DNA of 6,914 nt from Campylobacteraceae bacterium (GCA_022758985.1 JAEMQC010000077.1:1-6914); one strand, 5' to 3'. Counted from the stretch's first letter, positions 1-6,450 are shown. Numbers and translations: made by a program. The notes: generated by a model from the letters alone, not told the origin.

Positions 1-1685
1 CTAGGGGTATTATTTTTGATCGCAATAGAAATCCGCTCGCGATAAACAAATTGGGTTTTGCGATAAGCATCGTTCCGCATCTTAGCTCCAAAAAAAAGGT
101 AGCTCTGCTTGATCAAAAGCTAAAAATGCTCGCAAAATTTTTCCCGAACCTTAACTTCGAAAAAATCAAAGCGCTTTATATGAGAGAAGATTCGGCCTAT
201 AACCACGAAAATATACGCGTTATAGATTTTATGCCGTATGAACAGATTTTACCATTCTTTACCGTGCTTAGTCTTGACGAGTATATCCAGATAGAGTCTA
301 CGACGATGAGATACTATCCGGAGAAGGACGTCGCTGGGCATGTAATAGGGTATGTGGCTAGAATTTCAAAAGAGGACGCCGAAAAACAAAATATTATCTC
401 CCCGAACGGCTTTATAGGAAAAGACGGGCTGGAGAAGTTTTATAACTCGGTTTTACAGGGTGAACCGGGTTCTAAGCTTCTAAAAGTAAACGCCTTTAAC
501 GAAGTGGTGGAACAGATAGAGTCCAAAGAGCCGTCAATGCACCACGATCTCGTAAGCAGTATAGATATACGACTGCAAAGACTTATATCACAGCTTTATT
601 CCGACAAAAGTGGGGCAATCGTAGTTATGGATTTGAGCGACGGTTCGGTGTTGGCTGCTGGTAGTTTTCCGGAGTATGATATAAACGCATTTGTAAGAGG
701 TCTTGGCGCCGATGAGTGGAATGCGATGGTTGCGGATCTAAACCATCCTTTGACAAATAGGCTCACAAAAGGTTTGTATCCTCCAGGTTCCGTCGTAAAG
801 CCGGGAGTGGCGCTTGCGCTTCAAAAAGCCGGCGTAGCGCCTACGGAGAGCATAAGCGATCCTGGGTTTATAGAGTTTGGCGGCAGGCATTTTAGGGACT
901 GGAAAAAAGAGGGGCATGGCACCGTAGATATGCGAAAGGCGATCAAGGAGAGCTGTGACACATATTTTTACAAGATGTCCCTTCGCGTAGGAATCAACAT
1001 AATCTCAAACACTCTTTATGAGCTTGGACTTGGAAGAAAGACCGGGGTGGATTTGCCTGGCGAATTCGTCGGCATAATGCCGTCTCCGGATTGGAAGAAA
1101 AAAAGATACAATAAGCCTTGGTTTGCAGGTGAGACGCTCAATACTGTAATCGGGCAGGGCAGCACCGTTGTTACGCCGCTTCAGGTCGCAAAATTTACGG
1201 CAGCTCTTGCTACCGGTAAGGATATAACGCCAAAATTTGCTCTGACTCTGGGCGGCAAAGCGGTGCCTTCCAACGTCAAGGAGCTTATATCCCCAGCCGA
1301 TATGAAGATGCTTTTGCCGGTGCAAGAGGGTATGTATCAGGTGTGCAATACGCCCGGGGGTACCGCTTTTGGTTCGCTCGGATATCTACCTATAAAGGTT
1401 GCTGGTAAGACAGGTACCGCACAGGTGTCTACGATAGCGCAATCGGAGGTAAATCGTATGAAAGAGGAGCAGCTGGACTACTATAAACGTTCGCATGCGT
1501 GGCTTACAACATACGCCCCTTACGAGAATCCAAAATATGTGGTAACCGCACTCGTAGAGCACGGTGGACACGGCGGCTCAGAGGCCGGACCACTTATCGC
1601 CGAAGTGTATAAGAAGCTTATAGAGCTTGGCTATATCAAGCCTGGCTCAGATTCACCTCTCCAACAAGGGGTTGGCGATAGATAG
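1..1685 (+). CDS. mrdA: Penicillin-binding protein 2 (peptidoglycan transpeptidase), 5'-truncated by the window edge
   Basis: Class B penicillin-binding protein that cross-links peptidoglycan in the periplasm during lateral wall elongation, normally with RodA and MreB. The reading frame is already open at base 3 and begins with RGIIFDRNRNPLAINK, the conserved block just after the membrane anchor, so the TTG at 51 is not the real start. About 45 N-terminal residues with the transmembrane anchor lie outside the window; 560 residues are visible and the family is about 600. The N-terminal dimerisation domain comes first. The transpeptidase domain then shows all three active-site motifs: SVVK in a PPGS context (catalytic serine codon 789-791), SCD (951-959) and KTG followed by TAQ (1407-1415). 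The stop is TAG at 1683-1685. The last 33 nt overlap the convergent ybeY, and the end is covered by a terminator hairpin. No rodA is visible. The class assignment is firm; mrdA rather than the division enzyme ftsI is supported by the N-terminal block and domain layout. Confidence 0.95.
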   Translation, partial: RGIIFDRNRNPLAINKLGFAISIVPHLSSKKKVALLDQKLKMLAKFFPNLNFEKIKALYMREDSAYNHENIRVIDFMPYEQILPFFTVLSLDEYIQIESTTMRYYPEKDVAGHVIGYVARISKEDAEKQNIISPNGFIGKDGLEKFYNSVLQGEPGSKLLKVNAFNEVVEQIESKEPSMHHDLVSSIDIRLQRLISQLYSDKSGAIVVMDLSDGSVLAAGSFPEYDINAFVRGLGADEWNAMVADLNHPLTNRLTKGLYPPGSVVKPGVALALQKAGVAPTESISDPGFIEFGGRHFRDWKKEGHGTVDMRKAIKESCDTYFYKMSLRVGINIISNTLYELGLGRKTGVDLPGEFVGIMPSPDWKKKRYNKPWFAGETLNTVIGQGSTVVTPLQVAKFTAALATGKDITPKFALTLGGKAVPSNVKELISPADMKMLLPVQEGMYQVCNTPGGTAFGSLGYLPIKVAGKTGTAQVSTIAQSEVNRMKEEQLDYYKRSHAWLTTYAPYENPKYVVTALVEHGGHGGSEAGPLIAEVYKKLIELGYIKPGSDSPLQQGVGDR

Positions 1686-2066
1686 TCTATCGGCGACCTC
1701 TTTTTCTTTTTGTCTCATCTGTCCGTTATCGGTTTCGTGATCAAATCCTAGCAGATGCAAAAGACCGTGTATGAAAAGTATTTGAAGCTCGACCTCCAAG
1801 GGGTGTCCTATCTCGTCTGCCACTCTTTGCGCAGTATCTGCGGATATTATAACCGAGCCTATAAAGTTTGTTTTGGAGTCCTTGATTGGAAAGCTAAGCA
1901 CGTCGGTCGGTTTATCTTGTTTTCTATGCTCTTTGTTTAGCTCCTTTATCTTTATATCCCCGACTATAATAAGCTCTATCATCTTTGACGGAGCCAAAAA
2001 CTCTCTAATCTTTTCAAATAAACCGACATCTATATCATGATCGGTATGGTTATCGAAATCTATCAT
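1653..2066 (-). CDS. ybeY: Endoribonuclease YbeY (rRNA maturation factor)
   Basis: Single-strand-specific, zinc-dependent endoribonuclease needed for 16S rRNA 3'-end maturation and ribosome quality control in the cytoplasm. The protein has 137 residues, normal for the family. The zinc motif H-x3-H-x5-H is intact within HGLLHLLGFDH (His100, His104, His110), and the family block TDVLSFP is at residues 54-60. GSVIIS at 70-75 replaces the GDI found in many bacteria; as I recall, Helicobacter YbeY has the same variant, so it is a lineage trait rather than a defect. I chose the ATG at 2066 because AAGGGG lies five bases upstream on the minus strand, and MIDFDNHTD resembles the Helicobacter N-terminus. 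The frame extends upstream to 2117 but that stretch contains the promoter. The gene converges on mrdA (33-nt coding overlap) and diverges from galU. The C-terminus ends in LLER, as in relatives. Confidence 0.95.
   Translation of the reverse strand: MIDFDNHTDHDIDVGLFEKIREFLAPSKMIELIIVGDIKIKELNKEHRKQDKPTDVLSFPIKDSKTNFIGSVIISADTAQRVADEIGHPLEVELQILFIHGLLHLLGFDHETDNGQMRQKEKEVADRLSIANPLLER
1666..1711 (+). terminator. Rho-independent terminator of mrdA, with the stop codon in its loop
   Basis: Seen directly: CGATAGA (1676-1682) and TCTATCG (1686-1692) pair perfectly around a three-base loop, TAG 1683-1685, which is the mrdA stop codon. After one G/G mismatch (1675/1693) the stem continues outward: 1667-1674 pairs with 1694-1701, including two G-U wobbles. 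The stem therefore has about 15 pairs. It runs straight into a T-rich tract at 1701-1711 interrupted by one C. This is the form of an intrinsic terminator for rightward transcription. On the other strand the stem is not followed by a T-run, so it should not stop ybeY transcription. The whole structure lies within the ybeY coding sequence. An alternative small hairpin (CCAAC/GTTGG, 1661-1675) would compete with it. Confidence 0.75.
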
Positions 2067-2085
2067 TTTAGCCCCTTTATTGACG

Positions 2086-2094
2086 ATTATATCA
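2086..2094 (-). promoter_or_regulatory. Extended -10 promoter of ybeY
   Basis: Read on the minus strand, these bases are TGA-TATAAT: a consensus -10 hexamer with the extended TG element. It lies 20 nt from the ybeY ATG, so the predicted leader is only about 13 nt and just holds the AAGGGG ribosome site. No good -35 is visible at the expected distance, as is common for Campylobacter housekeeping promoters. The location within the upstream extension of the open frame supports the downstream start for ybeY. Confidence 0.65.
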
Positions 2095-2117
2095 AATGCC
2101 GCCCTTAAGCGCCACAC

Positions 2118-2126
2118 TGTTAGAAT
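2118..2126 (+). promoter_or_regulatory. Possible extended -10 promoter of galU
   Basis: TGT-TAGAAT matches an extended -10 element with one mismatch to TATAAT. It lies 34 nt before the galU TTG start and upstream of the TAGGAG ribosome site (2148-2153). No recognisable -35 is present. It is the best rightward candidate in the 93-nt spacer shared with ybeY; galU cannot be transcribed from ybeY, which points the other way, and mrdA read-through is unlikely past its terminator. Confidence 0.4.
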
Positions 2127-2159
2127 AAAGAAGAGTTTGAATGTTTTTAGGAGTTTTCT

Positions 2160-2990
2160 TTGATTACGAAATGTTTATTTCCCGCCGCCGGATACGGTAC
2201 TAGATTTTTGCCGGCTACGAAGGCTATGCCAAAAGAGATGTTGCCGGTACTGACAAAACCTCTTATCCAGTATGGAGTCGAAGAGGCTATGGAGGCCGGT
2301 ATTACGGAGATGGCGATAGTGACTGGAAGAGGCAAAAGAGCTATTGAGGATCACTTTGACATATCTTACGAACTTGAGCACCAGATAAAAGGAACTGAGA
2401 AAGAAAAATATCTGGCGAGTATTAGAAACATCATAGACGTCTGCTCTTTTTCTTATACGAGACAGATAGAGATGAAGGGACTAGGACACGCGATACTCAC
2501 CGGCGAAACCCTTATAGGCAACGTTCCTTTCGCGGTAATACTCGCGGACGACCTTTGCGTTGGTAACAAAGATAGCGGCGTGCTTGCCCAGATGGCCGAG
2601 CTATACAAAAAATATAGATGCTCTATCGTGGCGATTGAGGAGATAGATATAAACGACTCGTCTAAATATGGGATAATCAGCGGCAAAGAGCTCGAAGACG
2701 GCGTATATATGGTTGCGGATATGGTTGAAAAACCGAGCCCTAAAGACGCTCCGTCAAATCTTGCGATAATAGGCAGATATATACTTACTCCCGATATTTT
2801 TGAAATTCTAAGACATACTCCTAGTGGTAAAAATGGAGAACTTCAGATAACAGATGCACTTAAGACACAGGCTAAAAACAACATGGTAATAGCATACAAA
2901 TTTAAAGGCAAACGCTTTGATTGCGGAAGTGTAGAAGGCTTTGTAGAGGCTACGAACGCCTTTTATGAAATAGACAAAAAGAAATCTTGA
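2160..2990 (+). CDS. galU: UTP-glucose-1-phosphate uridylyltransferase
   Basis: Cytoplasmic enzyme that makes UDP-glucose and pyrophosphate from UTP and glucose-1-phosphate, supplying sugar for lipooligosaccharide and other surface glycans. It has 276 residues, typical of GalU. The nucleotide-binding signature GYGTRFLPATKAMPKEMLPV spans 11-30, with the G-x-G-T-R loop and Lys25. GLGHAIL is at 107-113, ADD (metal/nucleotide site) at 129-131, VEKP with the sugar-phosphate lysine at 189-192, GKNGELQITDA at 223-233, and FDCG at 253-256. The start is TTG at 2160: TAGGAG at 2148-2153 is six bases upstream, FPAAG follows at the usual distance from the N-terminus, and no in-frame ATG precedes it. The stop codon TGA (2988-2990) lies inside the -35 box of the hrcA promoter. 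There is no terminator before hrcA, so some galU transcripts may read into the heat-shock operon. The related RmlA-type enzymes lack this motif set, so galU is preferred. Confidence 0.95.
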   Translation: MITKCLFPAAGYGTRFLPATKAMPKEMLPVLTKPLIQYGVEEAMEAGITEMAIVTGRGKRAIEDHFDISYELEHQIKGTEKEKYLASIRNIIDVCSFSYTRQIEMKGLGHAILTGETLIGNVPFAVILADDLCVGNKDSGVLAQMAELYKKYRCSIVAIEEIDINDSSKYGIISGKELEDGVYMVADMVEKPSPKDAPSNLAIIGRYILTPDIFEILRHTPSGKNGELQITDALKTQAKNNMVIAYKFKGKRFDCGSVEGFVEATNAFYEIDKKKS

Positions 2991-3015
2991 CAATAGACGG
3001 CTAAAGATGTATAAT
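2987..3015 (+). promoter_or_regulatory. Sigma-70 promoter of the hrcA-grpE-dnaK operon
   Basis: TTGACA (2987-2992), a 17-nt spacer and TATAAT (3010-3015) match the sigma-70 consensus at every position. The predicted start is near 3022, within the CIRCE operator, so a bound HrcA dimer would block initiation. The -35 hexamer contains the galU stop codon TGA at 2988-2990. Campylobacter promoters usually lack a recognisable -35, so a fully consensus site suggests a very strong promoter held down by the repressor. Confidence 0.9.
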
Positions 3016-3019
3016 TTCG

Positions 3020-3046
3020 TTAGCACTTGAAAATGTAAAGTGCTAA
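3020..3046 (+). promoter_or_regulatory. CIRCE operator (HrcA binding site)
   Basis: TTAGCACTT (3020-3028), a nine-base spacer, and AAGTGCTAA (3038-3046) form a perfect 9-N9-9 inverted repeat. It differs from the classical TTAGCACTC-N9-GAGTGCTAA only in the innermost base of each arm, and the two changes are symmetrical, so full dyad symmetry is kept. It begins five bases after the -10 box, covers the predicted transcription start and lies 25 nt before hrcA. The arrangement fits autogenous repression of the operon by HrcA, relieved on heat shock. I see no HAIR-type HspR site nearby. Confidence 0.95.
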
Positions 3047-3071
3047 ATAACTAAAAAGATGGCTAAAATCT

Positions 3072-3872
3072 ATGAGCAAGCTTGACAAAAAAGCAAAGAT
3101 TCTAGAGTGCATCATTTCCGAGTACATAAAAACAAGTGCGCCTATAGGATCGCATCATCTACAGTCTATCATAGATATTGAGCTCTCATCGGCGACGATT
3201 AGAAACTATCTTAAACGAATGGTAGATGAGGGCGTATTGGTGCAATTTCATATTTCCGGCGGCAGAGTCCCGAGTTTGCACGCTTTAAAGGAGTTTTGGG
3301 TCGAGAGATTGGCGCCGATACAAAGCGTCGAGGTCGGCGACCTTCGAAGCGTAGCCGCCGCTTCAAAAGAGTATAAAATAGCATCCATATTAAAAATAAA
3401 CGAGAGCGATAAACTTCTTTGCTCCTATCTTGCCGGTTCGAAGTTTGTCGTTGCGGAGTTTGAAAAAGGGGAGGTTCTGCTAAGAGGTGGCACTAATCTA
3501 AAAGCCTTTATGGACGAATTCATAGGGCTTGACGTCTCGCAGATAAAAGATGCAGCTTTGCATTATGGAGTATCAGAAGTGTATAATAAGCTTGGCGAGT
3601 ATATGTTTTCAAAAGAGACCAACGTCGTCAACAAAGAAGAGCTTCTGGAGATAGCGAAACAAGACTATGAATGGGGCATGGAAAAAATGCCTTGGTTTAT
3701 GGATGGTAAAGTGGCGTCTGAGATTAAGCGGGGCATATATTTTAGAAATCTCATACCTGACGGCTACATGGCAGTCAAGACCGAGGCGGTTGTCGACGGC
3801 AGAAATGCCGAGATGTTGTATGTCGGTCACTTGTCTCGCAATTTCGGCGGATTTTTGTGCGCATTAAATTAG
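3072..3872 (+). CDS. hrcA: Heat-inducible transcription repressor HrcA
   Basis: DNA-binding repressor of class I heat-shock genes, acting at the CIRCE element just upstream of its own gene. It has 266 residues, shorter than the roughly 340 of Bacillus HrcA but usual for Campylobacter and Helicobacter, where the central region is reduced. Residues 1-70 form the winged-helix domain: TSAPIGSHHL at 21-30, SSATIRNYLKRMVDEGVL at 39-56 as recognition helix and following helix, and the ISGGRVPS wing at 61-68. The C-terminal part ends in a conserved block with GYMAVKTEAV and LSRNFGGFL. The start is ATG 3072; the ribosome site is poor (AAGATGG at 3056-3062), consistent with low repressor output from a very strong promoter. 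An eight-codon out-of-frame ORF (ATG 3059 to TGA 3085) overlaps the start. First gene of the operon, 16 nt before grpE. Confidence 0.95.
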   Translation: MSKLDKKAKILECIISEYIKTSAPIGSHHLQSIIDIELSSATIRNYLKRMVDEGVLVQFHISGGRVPSLHALKEFWVERLAPIQSVEVGDLRSVAAASKEYKIASILKINESDKLLCSYLAGSKFVVAEFEKGEVLLRGGTNLKAFMDEFIGLDVSQIKDAALHYGVSEVYNKLGEYMFSKETNVVNKEELLEIAKQDYEWGMEKMPWFMDGKVASEIKRGIYFRNLIPDGYMAVKTEAVVDGRNAEMLYVGHLSRNFGGFLCALN

Positions 3873-3888
3873 AAGTAAGGAGATTTGT

Positions 3889-4395
3889 TTGAGCGAAGAG
3901 ATAAAAAACGAAGAGGCTATAGAAAATAGCGAAGAGGTTGCGGTCGAGGCAGAATCGGATCTTGAGACGAAGTACAAAGAGCTTGAAGATAAGTACATAA
4001 GAGCGTATGCAGATTTTGAAAACACTAAAAAGCGTCTTGAAAAAGAGAAGCAAATGGCGATAGATTATACTAATGAGAAGTTTGCCAAAGAGATGTTGCC
4101 TATCATAGACTCTTTAGAGCTTGCTTTGGCTCATAGCGGCGAAGAGAGTGAGGCTAGCAAACTTAGAGAGGGCGTATCGCTAACTCTTGACAATCTCATT
4201 AAAACTTTTGAGAGAAACGGTATCAAACAGATACCGGTGGACGGCGTTTTTGACCCTGAGATGCACGAAGCTATCATGCAATCGGCAAGCGACGACGTAG
4301 AGGACGGGCATATCGTTGCTACCCTCCAAAAAGGGTATATGTTTAAAGAGAGGGTTATTAGACCAGCCCTTGTTAATGTTTGCAAAAAACAGTAA
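3889..4395 (+). CDS. grpE: Nucleotide-exchange factor GrpE
   Basis: Co-chaperone that releases ADP from DnaK and so resets the Hsp70 cycle; it works as a dimer in the cytoplasm. It has 168 residues, near the bacterial norm. The first 25 residues are an acidic, glutamate-rich, probably disordered arm. Residues about 25-65 are a charged heptad-like coiled coil containing YIRAYADFENTKKR. A helical-bundle segment follows, then the C-terminal beta domain with FDPEMHEAI (121-129) and the signature from LQKGY to RVIRPALVNV (about 146-164). The start is TTG at 3889: AAGGAG at 3877-3882 is a strong ribosome site six bases upstream. No ATG is available near the N-terminus, and the next residues SEEIKNEE fit a GrpE beginning. 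It follows hrcA by 16 nt and is separated from dnaK by an unusually long gap of 102 nt. Confidence 0.95.
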   Translation: MSEEIKNEEAIENSEEVAVEAESDLETKYKELEDKYIRAYADFENTKKRLEKEKQMAIDYTNEKFAKEMLPIIDSLELALAHSGEESEASKLREGVSLTLDNLIKTFERNGIKQIPVDGVFDPEMHEAIMQSASDDVEDGHIVATLQKGYMFKERVIRPALVNVCKKQ

Positions 4396-4400
4396 ACTCT

Positions 4401-4414
4401 GCCGTGAATACGGC
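4401..4414 (+). other. Small hairpin just after grpE
   Basis: GCCGT (4401-4405) and ACGGC (4410-4414) pair perfectly across a GAAT loop, five bases after the grpE stop. There is no U-run (AAGCTTT follows), so it is not a terminator. Such a hairpin could protect an upstream 3' end or mark a processing point that lets dnaK mRNA accumulate separately from hrcA-grpE. That role is inference. Confidence 0.35.
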
Positions 4415-4484
4415 AAGCTTTAGCGGCACAGCGCCTAGCGTAGCCGAAGCGGACTTGTTCGATTCGGCGTTTAAATCTAAATAA
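4404..4484 (+). CDS. Short coding-like ORF between grpE and dnaK (uncertain)
   Basis: GTG at 4404 opens a 26-codon frame ending with TAA at 4482-4484. It could also start at the TTG at 4380 (34 codons), which would overlap the grpE end in another frame. The peptide starts MNTASFSGTAPSVAEADLF and ends FKSK; it is small and Ala/Ser-rich, with no recognisable domain, signal or membrane segment. Its stop sits directly against the dnaK ribosome site (AAAAGGA up to 4490). No Shine-Dalgarno sequence precedes either possible start. Against chance: the stretch is G+C-richer than a typical Campylobacter spacer and looks like codon sequence. For chance: the length is small and both hairpins in the gap overlap it. 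It could be a leftover of an older gene or plain spacer. Confidence 0.2.
   Translation: MNTASFSGTAPSVAEADLFDSAFKSK
4443..4468 (+). other. Inverted repeat in the grpE-dnaK gap
   Basis: GCCGAA (4443-4448) and TTCGGC (4463-4468) are perfect inverted arms around 14 bases. The structure ends 30 nt before the dnaK start and leaves its ribosome site single-stranded. No T-run follows, so it is not a terminator. It may be a processing or stability element in the hrcA-grpE-dnaK transcript; a chance repeat is also possible. Confidence 0.3.
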
Positions 4485-4497
4485 AAAGGAATGAATT

Positions 4498-6384
4498 ATG
4501 GGAAAAGTAATCGGAATTGACCTTGGAACAACAAACTCTTGCGTAGCCTTCATGGAAGGCAGCGAGCCAAAAGTACTAACAAACAAAGAGGGTGCTAGAA
4601 CTACGCCTTCCGTCGTAGCGTTTACAGATAAAGGCGAAGTGCTTGTGGGTATGACGGCAAAAAGACAGGCTATTACAAACCCTGAAAAAACAATCTACTC
4701 AATCAAAAGAATTATGGGTCTAATGACTTCTGAGACAAAAGCTAATGAGGCAAAAAGCAAAGTTTCGTACAAAATAGTTGACAGAAACGGCGCTTGTGCG
4801 GTTGAAATCGGCGACAAAATCTATACGCCGCAAGAGATTTCGGCAAAAATCCTAATGAAACTAAAAGAGGATGCCGAGAGCTTCCTTGGCGAAGAGGTAA
4901 CTGACGCCGTAATTACCGTGCCTGCGTACTTTAACGACGCTCAAAGAAAAGCGACAAAAGAGGCGGGTATTATCGCCGGTCTAAACGTGCTTAGAATCAT
5001 CAACGAGCCGACTGCAGCGTCACTGGCTTACGGTCTAGATAAAAAAGCTCAAGAAAAAATTCTTATCTATGACCTAGGCGGTGGTACGTTTGACGTTACG
5101 GTGCTTGATGTTGGCGACGGCGTATTTGAAGTTCTTGCTACAGACGGCGATGCATTCCTAGGCGGTGACGACTTTGATAATAGAATCATCGATTGGCTGG
5201 CGAATGAGTTCAAAGCTGAGCAAGGAATTGATCTTAAAAACGACAAAATGGCGCTCCAAAGACTAAAAGAGGCTGCGGAAAACGCTAAAAAAGAGCTTTC
5301 TACAGCTATGGAAACAGAGATAAACCTACCGTTTATTACCGCTGATGCGACAGGCCCAAAACACCTTGTCAAAAAGTTAACACGCGCAAAATTCGAGTCT
5401 ATTATCAGCGATCTTGTAGACAAGACAAAAACAAAAATCGCAGAGGTGCTAAAACAAGCAGGGCTTGATAAAAGTGCAATCGACGAAGTAGTAATGGTGG
5501 GTGGCTCAACAAGGGTGCCAAAAATCCAAGAGATGGTCAAAGAGTATTTTGGCAAAGAGCTTAACAAAACGGTAAACCCTGACGAAGTCGTGGCTGTAGG
5601 TGCGGCGATCCAGGGCGGCGTACTAAAAGGGGACGTAAAAGACGTACTACTACTTGACGTAACTCCGCTAAGCCTAGGTATCGAAACGCTGGGCGGCGTA
5701 ATGACAAAAGTAATTGAGAGAGGTACTACGATACCAGCGAAAAAATCGCAAACATTCTCAACCGCTGAGGATAACCAACCTGCGGTGACTATCCACGTAC
5801 TGCAAGGCGAAAGGGAATTTGCAAAAGACAACAAATCACTAGGTATGTTCGAGTTAGGCGGCATCATGCCGGCTCCAAGGGGCGTGCCTCAAATCGAAGT
5901 TACGTTTGACATCGACGCTAACGGTATCCTAAACGTATCGGCAAAAGACAAAGCAAGCGGCAAAGAGTCAAACATCAAAATTACAGGTTCATCTGGGTTA
6001 AGCGAAGATGAAATCAACAAAATGGTGCAAGAGGCCGAAGCGCATAAAGAAGAAGATAGAAAAAGAAAAGAGGTGGTTGAGGCAAAAAACCAGGCCGATG
6101 CTCTAATCCACCAAACGGAAAAAACTCTTGCCGAGTCTGGCGACGCTGCAAGCGCTGAGGATAAAGCAAAAATTGAAGCGGCTATAAAAGAGCTAAAAGA
6201 CGTGCTTGCGAAAGACAATGTAACTAAAGATGAAATAGAAGTAGCCACAAGAAACCTGACGTCCGCAAGTCACAAACTAGCGGAAGCTATGTATGCAAAA
6301 CAAGGCGGCGACGCTGGCGCGGCGCAAAGCGGCGGCTCACAAGCCAAAAAAGACGACGATGTCATCGACGCTGAAGTAGAATAA
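4498..6384 (+). CDS. dnaK: Chaperone protein DnaK (Hsp70)
   Basis: ATP-driven cytoplasmic Hsp70 that binds unfolded segments of client proteins with DnaJ and GrpE. It has 628 residues, full length. The nucleotide-binding domain carries the phosphate-1 loop IGIDLGTTNS (5-14), the INEPTAASLAYGLDK block, phosphate-2 IYDLGGGTFDVT (190-201), and the adenosine motif VVMVGGSTRVPKIQ (331-344). The interdomain linker is VLLLDV (383-388), followed by TPLSLGIET of the substrate-binding domain. A charged helical lid follows, then a Gly/Ala/Gln-rich flexible tail ending DDDVIDAEVE. The start is ATG 4498 with AAAAAGGA seven bases upstream; an out-of-frame ATG at 4491 is ignored. Codon use looks more selective than in the neighbouring genes by eye: many CTA leucines and few ATA isoleucines, as expected for an abundant protein. 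Third gene of the CIRCE-controlled operon; dnaJ is not in the window. Confidence 0.98.
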   Translation: MGKVIGIDLGTTNSCVAFMEGSEPKVLTNKEGARTTPSVVAFTDKGEVLVGMTAKRQAITNPEKTIYSIKRIMGLMTSETKANEAKSKVSYKIVDRNGACAVEIGDKIYTPQEISAKILMKLKEDAESFLGEEVTDAVITVPAYFNDAQRKATKEAGIIAGLNVLRIINEPTAASLAYGLDKKAQEKILIYDLGGGTFDVTVLDVGDGVFEVLATDGDAFLGGDDFDNRIIDWLANEFKAEQGIDLKNDKMALQRLKEAAENAKKELSTAMETEINLPFITADATGPKHLVKKLTRAKFESIISDLVDKTKTKIAEVLKQAGLDKSAIDEVVMVGGSTRVPKIQEMVKEYFGKELNKTVNPDEVVAVGAAIQGGVLKGDVKDVLLLDVTPLSLGIETLGGVMTKVIERGTTIPAKKSQTFSTAEDNQPAVTIHVLQGEREFAKDNKSLGMFELGGIMPAPRGVPQIEVTFDIDANGILNVSAKDKASGKESNIKITGSSGLSEDEINKMVQEAEAHKEEDRKRKEVVEAKNQADALIHQTEKTLAESGDAASAEDKAKIEAAIKELKDVLAKDNVTKDEIEVATRNLTSASHKLAEAMYAKQGGDAGAAQSGGSQAKKDDDVIDAEVE

Positions 6385-6405
6385 AAAGAACCCCTAATAC
6401 CACAA

Positions 6406-6426
6406 GCCCCGCAAACTCAGCGGGGC
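6406..6426 (+). terminator. G+C-rich hairpin after dnaK, without a U-run
   Basis: GCCCCGC (6406-6412) and GCGGGGC (6420-6426) form a perfect seven-pair stem with loop AAACTCA, 21 nt after the dnaK stop. Position and strength suit the end of the operon. However, the stem is followed by AAAACTCC rather than T residues, and the opposite strand has only CTTGTGG after the stem. It may slow polymerase or protect the mRNA 3' end, but it does not look like a complete intrinsic terminator in either direction. The transposase relic begins 25 nt further on. Confidence 0.5.
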
Positions 6427-6450
6427 AAAACTCCATGGGATAAACTTGAC

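Noticed and set aside
51..53. TTG as the start of the penicillin-binding protein gene
   Set aside because: The frame is open to the window edge, and the residues before it (RGIIFDRN...) are the conserved start of the PBP2 periplasmic part. The gene is truncated by the window.
2067..2117. Longer ybeY starting at 2117
   Set aside because: The extra 17 codons contain the TGATATAAT promoter, and the ATG at 2066 has its own ribosome site and fits the family N-terminus.
2980..3020. HAIR-type HspR operator near the hrcA promoter, as in some Helicobacter and Campylobacter heat-shock genes
   Set aside because: CTTGA occurs at the -35, but no matching ACTCAAG-like arm is found at the right distance.
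4131..4586. Minus-strand open frame across the grpE-dnaK gap
   Set aside because: It overlaps the conserved coding ends of grpE and dnaK on the other strand, resembles no protein family, and is best explained as an antisense shadow.
5067..5867. Long minus-strand open frame of 266 codons inside dnaK
   Set aside because: It is the antisense shadow of dnaK, serine- and phenylalanine-rich as such frames are, with no domain resemblance. The plus-strand frame carries all the DnaK motifs.
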